Assembly (NCBI GenBank): GCA_019113745.1
Contig: DXGV01000016.1
Coordinates: 1 to 64,000, forward strand
Reading direction: 5' to 3'
DNA: 64,000 nucleotides
Source of the DNA: Candidatus Blautia intestinavium
GTDB taxonomy: Bacteria > Bacillota > Clostridia > Lachnospirales > Lachnospiraceae
In this document: positions 1-6,446 of the stretch, one piece after another
Numbering within the stretch: the first letter of the stretch is position 1
Layout of the letters: the number at the start of each line of letters is the position of its first letter
Notes under the pieces: model-generated
What the model was told of the DNA's origin: nothing
The model's database searches: none
Seen by the model: only the letters and a program-made list of their open reading frames with translations
Made by a program: the position numbers and the translations under genes

Positions 1-29
1 TGTCGTTGGTTCGAGTCCAACAGGGGGAG
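1..29 (+). tRNA. 3' end of a tRNA, probably tRNA-Asn
   Basis: Only the T arm (GTTGG / CCAAC around TTCGAGT), the 3' acceptor strand AGGGGGA and a G discriminator are inside the window; the 5' part lies before base 1. The G discriminator and the T-arm sequence fit tRNA-Asn of clostridia, but the anticodon is not visible, so the identity is an inference. It is the first visible member of a tRNA cluster. Confidence 0.6.
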
Positions 30-59
30 TTAGGGCATGAAGCCTGAACAAAAGAGATT

Positions 60-131
60 GGCTCCATGGTCAAGCGGTTAAGACACCGCCCTTTCACGGC
101 GGTAACAGGGGTTCAAATCCCCTTGGAGTCA
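60..131 (+). tRNA. tRNA-Glu (TTC)
   Basis: The acceptor GGCTCCA (60-66) pairs with TGGAGTC (124-130) with one G-T pair. The anticodon stem CCGCC/GGCGG encloses a loop with TTC, and the T arm is GGGG/CCCC around TTCAAAT. No CCA is encoded. Wobble U34 of this tRNA is a known substrate class for MnmA, encoded nearby at 2032-3120. Confidence 0.95.
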
Positions 132-160
132 TTTAAAATTAAAAAATATGTGATTTTCCG

Positions 161-189
161 TGGCTTGATTCAGACATTTGGTGTATAAT
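161..189 (+). promoter_or_regulatory. Possible internal promoter of the tRNA cluster
   Basis: A perfect -10 TATAAT (184-189) is preceded at 17 bp by a poor -35 (TGGCTT, 161-166). It lies in the 78-bp spacer between tRNA-Glu and tRNA-Thr, the longest spacer in the cluster, so it may start a second transcript for Thr-Met-Asp-Val-Leu. The weak -35 keeps the confidence low. Confidence 0.4.
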
Positions 190-209
190 ATATTTTGTAG
201 ATATTACAC

Positions 210-282
210 GCCGATGTGGCTCAATTGGCAGAGCAGCTGATTTGTAATCAGCAGGTTATCGGTTCGAGTCCGATCATCGGCT
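210..282 (+). tRNA. tRNA-Thr (TGT)
   Basis: The acceptor GCCGATG pairs with CATCGGC (275-281) and the discriminator is T. The anticodon stem GCTGA/TCAGC carries the loop TTTGTAA, so the anticodon is TGT. It is followed after four bases by tRNA-Met. Confidence 0.95.
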
Positions 283-286
283 TTTT

Positions 287-360
287 GGACCTTTAGCTCA
301 GTTGGTTAGAGCAACCGGCTCATAACCGGTCGGTCCTGGGTTCGAGTCCCCGAAGGTCCA
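287..360 (+). tRNA. tRNA-Met (CAT)
   Basis: The acceptor GGACCTT pairs with AAGGTCC and the discriminator is A. The anticodon loop contains CAT between ACCGG-type stem strands. A standard acceptor pair 1-72 (G-C) argues for an elongator-type tRNA. A tRNA-Ile with lysidine-modified CAT cannot be excluded by anticodon alone. Confidence 0.88.
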
Positions 361-371
361 CTATTTATTTT

Positions 372-445
372 GGCCCAGTGGCTCAGTTGGTTAGAGCGCC
401 GCCCTGTCACGGCGGAGGTCGTGAGTTCGAGTCTCATCTGGGTCG
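372..445 (+). tRNA. tRNA-Asp (GTC)
   Basis: The acceptor GGCCCAG pairs with CTGGGTC (438-444, with a G-T pair) and the discriminator is G. The anticodon stem CCGCC/GGCGG encloses a loop with GTC. Confidence 0.95.
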
Positions 446-462
446 TTTTTCTTTATACATTT

Positions 463-535
463 GGGGTCTTAGCTCAGCTGGGAGAGCATCTGCCTTACAA
501 GCAGAGGGTCATAGGTTCGAGCCCTATAGGCCCCA
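463..535 (+). tRNA. tRNA-Val (TAC)
   Basis: The acceptor GGGGTCT pairs with AGGCCCC (528-534) and the discriminator is A. The anticodon stem CTGC/GCAG encloses a loop with TAC. Confidence 0.95.
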
Positions 536-553
536 TATTCATATTTTAAATAT

Positions 554-639
554 GCCGCAGTGGCGGAACTGGCAGACGCCCGGGACTTAAAATCCCGTGG
601 GTAGTGATACCCGTACCGGTTCGATTCCGGTCTGCGGCA
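554..639 (+). tRNA. tRNA-Leu (TAA)
   Basis: This is a class II tRNA of 86 nt with a long variable arm. The acceptor GCCGCAG pairs with CTGCGGC (632-638) and the discriminator is A. The anticodon stem GGGA/TCCC carries TAA. It is the last tRNA before the cluster terminator. Confidence 0.95.
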
Positions 640-650
640 TTGGATCTTTT

Positions 651-705
651 CCCCGAGTATTCTGAAGACATAATGTTTTCAGGATTCTCGGGGTTTTTCT
701 TTTTT
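651..705 (+). terminator. Terminator of the tRNA cluster
   Basis: CCCCGAG at 651-657 and the following bases form a long stem with the strand ending CTCGGGG at 693. A T-rich tract (694-705) follows directly. It sits 12 bases after tRNA-Leu. Confidence 0.9.
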
Positions 706-740
706 AATCTTTGGCTGACCTGCATATTTGGTAGTGGCGC

Positions 741-764
741 ATTGTTTCCCTGTACACTAACGCT
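741..764 (+). repeat. Half-copy of dispersed GTACACTGACGCT repeat
   Basis: The bases TGTACACTAACGCT (751-764), preceded by ATTGTTTCCC, match the 3' half of the repeat family seen as full palindromes at 3164-3216 and 9956-10004. This copy is diverged and lies in the 206-bp gap between the tRNA terminator and the chromate transporter genes. A TATAAT at 808-813 lies downstream, without a good -35. Confidence 0.6.
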
Positions 765-911
765 CTGGATTTAACAGAAATGTTCTCGATTTTTTACAGT
801 GTTAAGATATAATAAAATACAGAGACAGCGTCAAATGAGTCGAAAAAATGAGATATATGCCGGGATTAATGCAGTACTCCGGCAGAAAGAACATGGGGAA
901 AGAGACGTAAT

Positions 912-1475
912 ATGAAGAAAAACAATATTCTGGTAAAATTATTTATTTCAACTTTATATCTCAGCGCATTTACTTTCGGCGGGGGATATGTGATCGTAAC
1001 GTTGATGAAGAAAAAATTTGTAGATCAATATCATTGGATAGAAGAAAAAGAAATGCTGGACCTTATTGCCATAGCGCAGTCCTCGCCGGGAGCGATAGCG
1101 GTAAACGGCGCGATCGTGGTGGGTTATAAGCTGGCGGGAATGGCAGGGGCGGTAACAGCCATTGCCGCTACCATCATTCCGCCGTTTTTGATCATATCAC
1201 TGGTTTCTGTATTTTATAATATATTCCATGATAATTATGTGGTAAGCGAAATCCTCAGCGGTATGCAGGCGGGAGTGGGCGCGGTGATCGCTTCTGTAGT
1301 ATGGGAAATGGGGGAAGGGATCGTCAGAGAAAAAAAGGCTTCTTCTGTATTCATCATGGCAGCGGCTTTTGCGGCAACCTGCATTTTCCAGGTAAATATC
1401 GTTTTTGTGATACTGATCTGTATTTTTCTGGGAATTGTAAGAACCTGGCTGAAGAGAAGGAGGGCCTCTGAATGA
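912..1475 (+). CDS. Chromate transporter family protein, first half
   Basis: A 187-residue membrane protein of the short-chain CHR (ChrA) family, which moves anions such as chromate across the cytoplasmic membrane. The N-terminal FTFGGGYVIV and the SSPGAIAVNGA segment are the conserved family motifs, followed by several hydrophobic helices. Short CHR proteins occur as adjacent pairs, each equal to one half of a long ChrA; the partner starts at 1472 with an ATGA overlap. The start has GGGGAAAGAG upstream. Substrate specificity is not shown by sequence; chromate is a family label and the physiological anion is unknown. Confidence 0.88.
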   Translation: MKKNNILVKLFISTLYLSAFTFGGGYVIVTLMKKKFVDQYHWIEEKEMLDLIAIAQSSPGAIAVNGAIVVGYKLAGMAGAVTAIAATIIPPFLIISLVSVFYNIFHDNYVVSEILSGMQAGVGAVIASVVWEMGEGIVREKKASSVFIMAAAFAATCIFQVNIVFVILICIFLGIVRTWLKRRRASE

Positions 1476-2035
1476 TTTTTTTGAAATTGTTTATCAGCTT
1501 TATGCAGATAGGGCTTTTCAGCTTTGGAGGAGGATACGCCGCCATGCCTCTTATTCAGGAACAGGTTGTAAATATACATGGATGGCTCAGTATGAGCGAA
1601 TTTACAGATCTGATCACAATTTCCCAGATGACTCCGGGTCCTATCGCTATTAATTCCGCTACGTTCGTCGGAATAAAAACAGCAGGAATTCCCGGGGCGG
1701 CGGTGGCTACCTTCGGCTGTATTCTGCCCTCCTGCATCATCGTGACTTTAATTGCAAAAATATATTTAAGATACCGGAACGTGACAGTTTTTCAGAGCGT
1801 GCTGGATTCTCTGCGGCCCGCCGTAGTCGCGATGATTGCTTCAGCCGGTGTTTCCATTCTGGTTTCAGCGATTTGGCCGTCTGTGGAAAAGATCTGTTTT
1901 GCAGATATGAACTGGGAAATGGCAGCTATATTTGTAATTTGTCTTTTCCTTCTGAAAAAGGGAAGGCTAAATCCGGTGGCCGTCATGATCCTCGCGGGCC
2001 TTATGAAGCTCGGATGCGCAGTTTTAGCGGCTTAA
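1472..2035 (+). CDS. Chromate transporter family protein, second half
   Basis: The second short CHR-family subunit (187 residues), translationally coupled to the first by the ATGA overlap at 1472-1475. It carries FSFGGGYAAMPLI near the N terminus and the TPGPIAINSATFVG motif, matching the family signature, and is expected to form a heterodimer with the upstream product in the membrane. It converges on mnmA, with the two stop codons overlapping by 4 bp at 2032-2035 and no terminator visible between them. Confidence 0.88.
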   Translation: MIFLKLFISFMQIGLFSFGGGYAAMPLIQEQVVNIHGWLSMSEFTDLITISQMTPGPIAINSATFVGIKTAGIPGAAVATFGCILPSCIIVTLIAKIYLRYRNVTVFQSVLDSLRPAVVAMIASAGVSILVSAIWPSVEKICFADMNWEMAAIFVICLFLLKKGRLNPVAVMILAGLMKLGCAVLAA

Positions 2036-3120
2036 CGCTGCGTTTCTCCCAGTATCGTTCCGCCGCCGAGGACGGTATCTCCGTCATAGAGAACGGCGGC
2101 CTGTCCGGGGGTAACCGCTCTCTGAGGTTCACAGAACGTAATCTTAAGGAGATCGTCCCCAATCTGTTCGGCAATGGCCGGCTGTTCCGGCTGTCGGTAG
2201 CGCACCTTTACTTTGCAGGAAACAGGTCCGGGCATTTTCTCCCAGGGAATCAGATTGATGTCGTTTACATAGCAGGTATCGGTGAAAAGATCCTGCTTCC
2301 TGCCAAGGATCACCGTATTGTTTTTTAAGGACTTTCCGCATACATACAGAGATTCCGGCGCGGAAATACCCAGTCCGCGGCGCTGGCCGATGGTGTAGTG
2401 GATCTGTCCTTTGTGATGGCCGAGGATATTTCCATCCCGGTCTACAAAATCGCCGGGCCGAGAATGTTTCCCGGTATATTCCTCAATAAAAGAAGCGTAA
2501 TCTCCATCGGGAACAAAACAGATATCCTGGCTTTCCGGCTTATCCGCGTTGACGAATCCCTGTTCCTGGGCAATCCGGCGGATCTCCGCTTTCGTATAGC
2601 CTCCAAGGGGAAAAAGAGTATGGGAAAGCTGATCCTGATTCATGGAATAAAGCACATAGCTCTGGTCCTTGGAGGGATCCAGACCTTTTTTAAGAAGATA
2701 TCTTCCGGTATCCGGATCCTGCTCAATACGGGCATAGTGGCCGCTGGCGATATACTCCGCGCCCAACTCGCGGGCTTTCTGAAGAAGGGCGTCAAATTTT
2801 AAGAAACGGTTGCAGTCAATACATGGGTTGGGAGTCCCGCCTGCAAAATAAGTATCTGAAAATTTCTGAATTACATTTTTACGGAACTCTTCCTGCATGG
2901 GAAATACATAATACAGTATTCCTAAGCCTGCCGCCACATGCCGGGCGTCTTCCGTATCTGAGGGGGTGCAGCAGGCTCGGGTGTTGGCGGAAATATCCTG
3001 TGGTTTGTCATATAATTTCATAGTAGCGCCTGCGCACTCGTAGCCCTCTCGGATCATCAGGTAGGCCGCTACGCTGGAGTCCACACCGCCGCTCATGGCA
3101 ATGATCACTTTTTTCTTCAT
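2032..3120 (-). CDS. mnmA: tRNA-specific 2-thiouridylase MnmA
   Basis: A 362-residue cytoplasmic enzyme that thiolates U34 of tRNA Glu, Gln and Lys, using ATP and sulfur relayed from cysteine. The N-terminal PP-loop SGGVDSSVAAYLM binds ATP; the catalytic cysteines are in NPCIDCNR and SQDICFVPDG. The usual length and full domain set are present. The start has AGGAGG seven to eight bases upstream. Its promoter (3217-3245) lies beyond a palindromic repeat (3164-3216), so that palindrome should be transcribed in the mnmA leader. It is divergent from the Met/Cys-rich ORF and metQNI. Confidence 0.96.
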   Translation of the reverse strand: MKKKVIIAMSGGVDSSVAAYLMIREGYECAGATMKLYDKPQDISANTRACCTPSDTEDARHVAAGLGILYYVFPMQEEFRKNVIQKFSDTYFAGGTPNPCIDCNRFLKFDALLQKARELGAEYIASGHYARIEQDPDTGRYLLKKGLDPSKDQSYVLYSMNQDQLSHTLFPLGGYTKAEIRRIAQEQGFVNADKPESQDICFVPDGDYASFIEEYTGKHSRPGDFVDRDGNILGHHKGQIHYTIGQRRGLGISAPESLYVCGKSLKNNTVILGRKQDLFTDTCYVNDINLIPWEKMPGPVSCKVKVRYRQPEQPAIAEQIGDDLLKITFCEPQRAVTPGQAAVLYDGDTVLGGGTILGETQR

Positions 3121-3163
3121 GGATAAACCTCCTAAAATTCTGGTTTCAGGGAATCTTTATATC

Positions 3164-3216
3164 GTTAGCGTTAATGTACAAGGAGAGCGTGTTGCCCCTT
3201 GTATATTAACGCTAAC
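3164..3216. repeat. Full palindromic copy of the dispersed repeat
   Basis: The arms 3164-3183 and 3197-3216 are 20 bp each with one mismatch. The 13-base loop contains AGCGTGTTG, also present in the loop at 9976-9984. It lies between mnmA and its promoter, so the RNA would carry a strong hairpin about 45-95 nt before the mnmA start. There is no T tract, so it is not an ordinary terminator. Confidence 0.9.
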
Positions 3217-3245
3217 ATGGTATCATTACAGGGCAATAGTGTCAA
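3217..3245 (-). promoter_or_regulatory. mnmA promoter
   Basis: On the minus strand a perfect -35 TTGACA (3245-3240) and a -10 TACCAT (3222-3217) are separated by 17 bp. It is back to back with the promoter at 3257-3285; only 11 bp separate the two -35 boxes. Confidence 0.7.
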
Positions 3246-3256
3246 TGAAAAAACAG

Positions 3257-3285
3257 TTGACAGAGACAGTATATCGTGCTATCAT
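3257..3285 (+). promoter_or_regulatory. Promoter of the leader ORF and met transporter region
   Basis: TTGACA (3257-3262) and TATCAT (3280-3285) are separated by 17 bp. It is the only convincing sigma-A-type promoter before metQ, which suggests that metQNI is transcribed from here through the ORF and terminator. Confidence 0.75.
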
Positions 3286-3324
3286 TCAACACATAAATAG
3301 ACTGAAAGAAAAGGAGGAAGAATC

Positions 3325-3483
3325 ATGTTTACAGTTAATGCAGAACAGAAGAGATATATGTGCGGTATGATGGGTCAGGACATGTGCATGGATATGTCTA
3401 TGTTTTGTTGTGCATTTATGTATCAGAGACTTCCTGAAGCATCGGCCGGTTTTAAGAGAATCCCGGACGTTGCCGGAGTGTAG
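3325..3483 (+). CDS. 52-residue Met/Cys-rich small ORF, candidate leader peptide
   Basis: It has a strong Shine-Dalgarno AAGGAGG (3311-3317) and an ATG at 3325. Residues 12-32 contain eight Met and four Cys in 21 positions; the C-terminal 20 residues are ordinary. There is no signal peptide or membrane segment. I do not recognise a family. Two readings fit: a leader peptide sensing sulfur amino acids for the downstream methionine importer, or a small metal/thiol-binding protein. The leader reading is favoured because codons 35-37 contain CTTCCTG (3430-3436), identical to the 3' arm of the terminator at 3524-3555, and because metQNI follows. Confidence 0.7.
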   Translation: MFTVNAEQKRYMCGMMGQDMCMDMSMFCCAFMYQRLPEASAGFKRIPDVAGV

Positions 3484-3555
3484 ACAGAACAATATCTGAA
3501 CAGATATCGGCTTGACACATCTGCAGGAAGATCCCTTTGGACTTCCTGTTTTTTT
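3430..3555 (+). promoter_or_regulatory. Candidate transcription attenuator before metQNI
   Basis: Segment 2, CTTCCTG (3430-3436), can pair with segment 3, CAGGAAG (3524-3530). Segment 3 otherwise pairs with segment 4, CTTCCTG (3542-3548), to make the terminator. A ribosome stalled on the Met/Cys codons (3358-3420) would leave segment 2 free and favour the antiterminator. A small dyad ATATCTG/CAGATAT (3492-3507) lies in the intervening loop. This is an inference from base complementarity. Confidence 0.5.
3524..3555 (+). terminator. Intrinsic terminator between leader ORF and metQ
   Basis: CAGGAAG (3524-3530) and CTTCCTG (3542-3548) form the stem, with seven T immediately after (3549-3555). 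It lies 40 bases after the small ORF's stop and 72 bases before metQ. Confidence 0.85.
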
Positions 3556-3626
3556 CAGTTTAGGGGAAGATTCAGAGGAAAGGAAAACTAAATAAGAAAA
3601 AATTATAAGACAGGAGAGAAGAAGTT

Positions 3627-4475
3627 ATGAAAATCAAAAAAATACTGGCAGGAACAATTACAGCATCACTTGTACTGGGAGCTTTCGCAGGGAGTTCTAT
3701 CCTTGTAAGCGCCGATGATAAAACTATCACAGTAGCAGCGTCGGCTACGCCTCATGCGGAAATCCTGGAACAGGCGGCTCCGCTTCTTGAAGAGCAGGGA
3801 TGGGAACTTGAAGTTACCGTATTCGAGGATTATGTACAGCCGAATCTGGTAGTAGACAGCGGAGACTTTGACGCGAACTATTTCCAGCATATTCCTTATC
3901 TGGACGATTTTAATGAGGAACATGGCACCAGCCTTGTAAACGCAGGCGGCATCCACTATGAGCCATTCGGCATTTATCCGGGAACAAAGAAGGATCTTGG
4001 AGAGCTGGAAGAAGGAGACGTGATCGCAGTTCCGAACGATACAACCAACGAAGCGAGAGCCCTTCTGCTTCTTCAGGATAACGGCGTAATCAAGCTGAAA
4101 GACGGAGTCGGCCTGGAAGCCACAGTTAAGGATATTGAGGAGAATCCGAAAAATGTGGAGATCGAAGAGCTTGAGGCAGCGCAGGTTTCCCGTGTGGCAG
4201 ACGAGGTTGCTTTTGTGGTATTAAATGGAAACTACGCGCTGCAGGCAGGGTACTCTGTATCAAAGGACGCCATTGCCTATGAGAAATCAGATTCTGAGGC
4301 TGCTCAGACATATGTAAATGTGATCGCGGTAAAAGAGGGAAACGAGGACAGTGAAAAGATCAAAGCTCTGGTAGAGGTGCTGAAATCAGATGAAATCAAG
4401 GACTTTATCACTGAGAACTACGACGGAGCAGTAATTCCTTTTGATGATTCAGAAGATGCGGAAGCGGCTGAATAA
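3627..4475 (+). CDS. metQ: Methionine ABC transporter substrate-binding protein MetQ
   Basis: A 282-residue NlpA/MetQ-family binding protein that captures methionine outside the cell for MetNI. Family motifs include ASATPHAEIL near the mature N terminus, DYVQPN, FQHIPYLDDFN and PNDTTNEARALLLL. The N terminus is a signal peptide (basic start, hydrophobic core, then VSA-DD), but there is no lipobox: no cysteine follows the hydrophobic core, whereas Gram-positive MetQ is normally a lipoprotein. It may be released, or held by an uncleaved signal. RBS is AGGAGAG. No SAM riboswitch or T-box was recognised upstream. Confidence 0.94.
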   Translation: MKIKKILAGTITASLVLGAFAGSSILVSADDKTITVAASATPHAEILEQAAPLLEEQGWELEVTVFEDYVQPNLVVDSGDFDANYFQHIPYLDDFNEEHGTSLVNAGGIHYEPFGIYPGTKKDLGELEEGDVIAVPNDTTNEARALLLLQDNGVIKLKDGVGLEATVKDIEENPKNVEIEELEAAQVSRVADEVAFVVLNGNYALQAGYSVSKDAIAYEKSDSEAAQTYVNVIAVKEGNEDSEKIKALVEVLKSDEIKDFITENYDGAVIPFDDSEDAEAAE

Positions 4476-4519
4476 CTGATCAGGACAGTCTAATTGCAAG
4501 GGACGGGAGGATTTTTATC

Positions 4520-5530
4520 ATGGAACCTATCATACAGGTAGAGCACCTGTGCAAGAGCTTTTCAGCCAGAGGCGGATCGGTAGAGGCTGCCAGGGATATC
4601 AGTTTTTGTATTGAAAAAGGGGATATCTTTGGAATCATTGGCCTTTCCGGAGCAGGAAAAAGTACGCTTGTCCGCTGTCTGAATCTTCTGGAACGGCCCA
4701 CTTCCGGAACAGTCCGCGTTCATGGAAAGGAGCTGACGGCTTTGTCAGACAGAGAACTGCGCAGAGAGAGACAAAAGATCGGAATGATCTTCCAGCATTT
4801 TAATCTTCTGATGCAGAGAACAGCCCTGGATAACATTTGTTTTCCTATGGAAATCGCCGGGATAAAGAAAAAGGAAGCCAGGAGAAAAGCTATAGAATAT
4901 CTGAAGATCGTAGGACTGGAGGATAAGGCGCTGTCTTATCCGGCCCAGCTCTCCGGCGGACAGAAGCAGAGAGTGGCGATTGCCAGAGTACTGGCCTCCG
5001 ATCCGGATATCCTTCTCTGCGACGAGGCTACCAGCGCTCTGGATCCCCAGACGACCAAATCAATTCTGGAACTTCTGAAGGAAATCAATCAGAAGTACGG
5101 AATCACTATTGTAGTCATTACTCATGAGATGAGCGTGGTTCAGGAGATCTGCAACAGAGTGGCAGTTCTGGACGAAGGCGTTCTGGCGGAAACCGGAACA
5201 GTGGAGGAGCTGTTCCGCAATCCGAAGACAGAAGCGGCCCGCAAGCTGGTGTTCAGCGGAAGAAACCAGATTAAAGAGATGAAAGGAAAACACCTGGTAA
5301 GAGTGACTTTTGAAAATAAGTCGTCTTTTGAACCGGTAATCGGAAATCTGGTGCTGGAGTTCCGCACTCCGGTGAACATTCTCTATGCCGATACGAAAAA
5401 TATCAACGGACAGGCGGAAGGAGAGATGATCCTGCAGCTTCCGGAGGACAGAGAGACTGCGAAAAAGATGATACGATATCTGAAAAATATCCGTATGGGA
5501 GTGGAGGAGCTGAATTCTGATGTTGGATAA
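4520..5530 (+). CDS. metN: Methionine ABC transporter ATP-binding protein MetN
   Basis: A 336-residue ATPase that powers methionine import. Walker A GLSGAGKST, signature LSGGQKQRVAIARVLA and Walker B ILLCDEATSALDP are intact. The C-terminal third is an NIL regulatory domain (about residues 255-336), which in characterised MetN proteins binds methionine and inhibits transport. Its start overlaps nothing; the RBS GGGAGG precedes ATG by about ten bases. It overlaps metI by 11 bp, implying coupled translation. Confidence 0.96.
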   Translation: MEPIIQVEHLCKSFSARGGSVEAARDISFCIEKGDIFGIIGLSGAGKSTLVRCLNLLERPTSGTVRVHGKELTALSDRELRRERQKIGMIFQHFNLLMQRTALDNICFPMEIAGIKKKEARRKAIEYLKIVGLEDKALSYPAQLSGGQKQRVAIARVLASDPDILLCDEATSALDPQTTKSILELLKEINQKYGITIVVITHEMSVVQEICNRVAVLDEGVLAETGTVEELFRNPKTEAARKLVFSGRNQIKEMKGKHLVRVTFENKSSFEPVIGNLVLEFRTPVNILYADTKNINGQAEGEMILQLPEDRETAKKMIRYLKNIRMGVEELNSDVG

Positions 5531-6182
5531 TGATACGATCATGATGCTGGTGGAAGGTACCAGAGATACACTATATATGACATTAATGTCAACATTTTTC
5601 GGATATGTCCTGGGACTGCCCCTGGGAATCCTGCTTACTGTGACAGATAAGGAAGGGATCCGTCCCAACGCCTTTGTTTATAAGATACTTGATGTGATTG
5701 TAAATATACTGAGGAGTATTCCCTTTTTGATCCTTCTGATTCTGGTTATTCCCGTGACGAAGGCAATCGTAGGAAAAAGCTATGGTTCCAGTGCCACGAT
5801 CGTTCCTCTTGTGATAGCGGCAGCCCCGTTTATTGCCAGAATGGTGGAATCTTCCTTAAAAGAAGTAGATTCCGGAGTGATCGAGGCAGCCGTCAGTATG
5901 GGCGCGGGAACCGGTACGGTGATCTGGAAGGTTCTTCTGGCTGAAGCGAGAACTTCCCTTCTGGTGGGCGTTACCATTGCTGTAGGGACAATCCTGGGAT
6001 ATTCCGCAATGGCCGGTACTGTCGGCGGAGGCGGTCTTGGCGATATTGCCATCCGGTATGGGTATTATCGCTACCAGACGGATATCATGATTGTGACGAT
6101 CGTGATCCTGGTAGTGCTGGTGCAGATCCTTCAGGGAATTGGAATGATGCTTTCCAAGAAGCTGGATAAGAGAAGAGCTTAG
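5520..6182 (+). CDS. metI: Methionine ABC transporter permease MetI
   Basis: A 220-residue inner-membrane permease with about five hydrophobic helices. The cytoplasmic coupling helix EAAVSMGAGTGTVIWKVLL and GYSAMAGTVGGGGLGDIA are MetI signatures. It is the last gene of the metQNI operon and starts inside metN. A bidirectional terminator follows at 6368-6413. Confidence 0.95.
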   Translation: MLDNDTIMMLVEGTRDTLYMTLMSTFFGYVLGLPLGILLTVTDKEGIRPNAFVYKILDVIVNILRSIPFLILLILVIPVTKAIVGKSYGSSATIVPLVIAAAPFIARMVESSLKEVDSGVIEAAVSMGAGTGTVIWKVLLAEARTSLLVGVTIAVGTILGYSAMAGTVGGGGLGDIAIRYGYYRYQTDIMIVTIVILVVLVQILQGIGMMLSKKLDKRRA

Positions 6183-6367
6183 AGAAATAATTATTTTAGA
6201 TATTTTATAATTTTATTAGAAATTATACAAATTCTCATCACATTTATATTGTATGATGTAATTGTCTTAAAGGAAAAGAACTTTAAGACCTCCGGTAACA
6301 CTTCATTGCCGGGAGGGTTGCCGGAACTCTTTCCTTTCCCTAAAAATAAAAAGAAAACGAACAAACA
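6183..6367. other. AT-rich spacer between metI and its terminator
   Basis: The 185 bases after metI contain no convincing ORF. The part at about 6270-6345 can fold: AAGGAAAAGAAC has an imperfect complement in GAACTCTTTCCTTTC, and CCGGTAA/TTGCCGG flank ACACTTCA. A -10-like TATGAT lies near 6253. The unusual distance from stop to terminator could mean a 3' UTR-derived or separate small RNA ending at 6413, but this is only a possibility. Confidence 0.3.
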
Positions 6368-6413
6368 GCCGCTCATCTGACAAGATCGTCAGATAAGCGG
6401 CAGTTTTCTTTTT
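6368..6413. terminator. Bidirectional terminator between metI and the ABC-class ATPase
   Basis: GCCGCTCATCTGAC (6368-6381) pairs with GTCAGATAAGCGGC (6388-6401), with one wobble. There is a T-rich tract on the right and an A-rich tract on the left, so it serves both converging transcripts. Confidence 0.9.
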
Positions 6414-6429
6414 GCAGACAATATTTTTT

Positions 6430-6446
6430 GTTTCCCCTTGTACACT
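6430..6446 (+). repeat. Truncated half-copy of dispersed repeat
   Basis: GTTTCCCCTTGTACAC followed by TA matches the core of the dispersed repeat but loses the GACGCTA end, where the stop codon of the minus-strand gene (6445-6447) begins. It may be a remnant. Confidence 0.5.

Noticed and set aside
378-590. 70-residue ORF in the tRNA cluster
   Set aside because: It reads through tRNA-Asp, tRNA-Val and the start of tRNA-Leu; no RBS and no independent coding sign.
835-915. 26-codon ORF ending in an ATGA overlap with the first chromate transporter gene
   Set aside because: It lacks a convincing RBS and shows no special composition; possible leader but unsupported.
3484-3626. SAM riboswitch or T-box before metQ
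   Set aside because: No S-box core or T-box sequence could be recognised; the only regulatory structure is the peptide-linked terminator.
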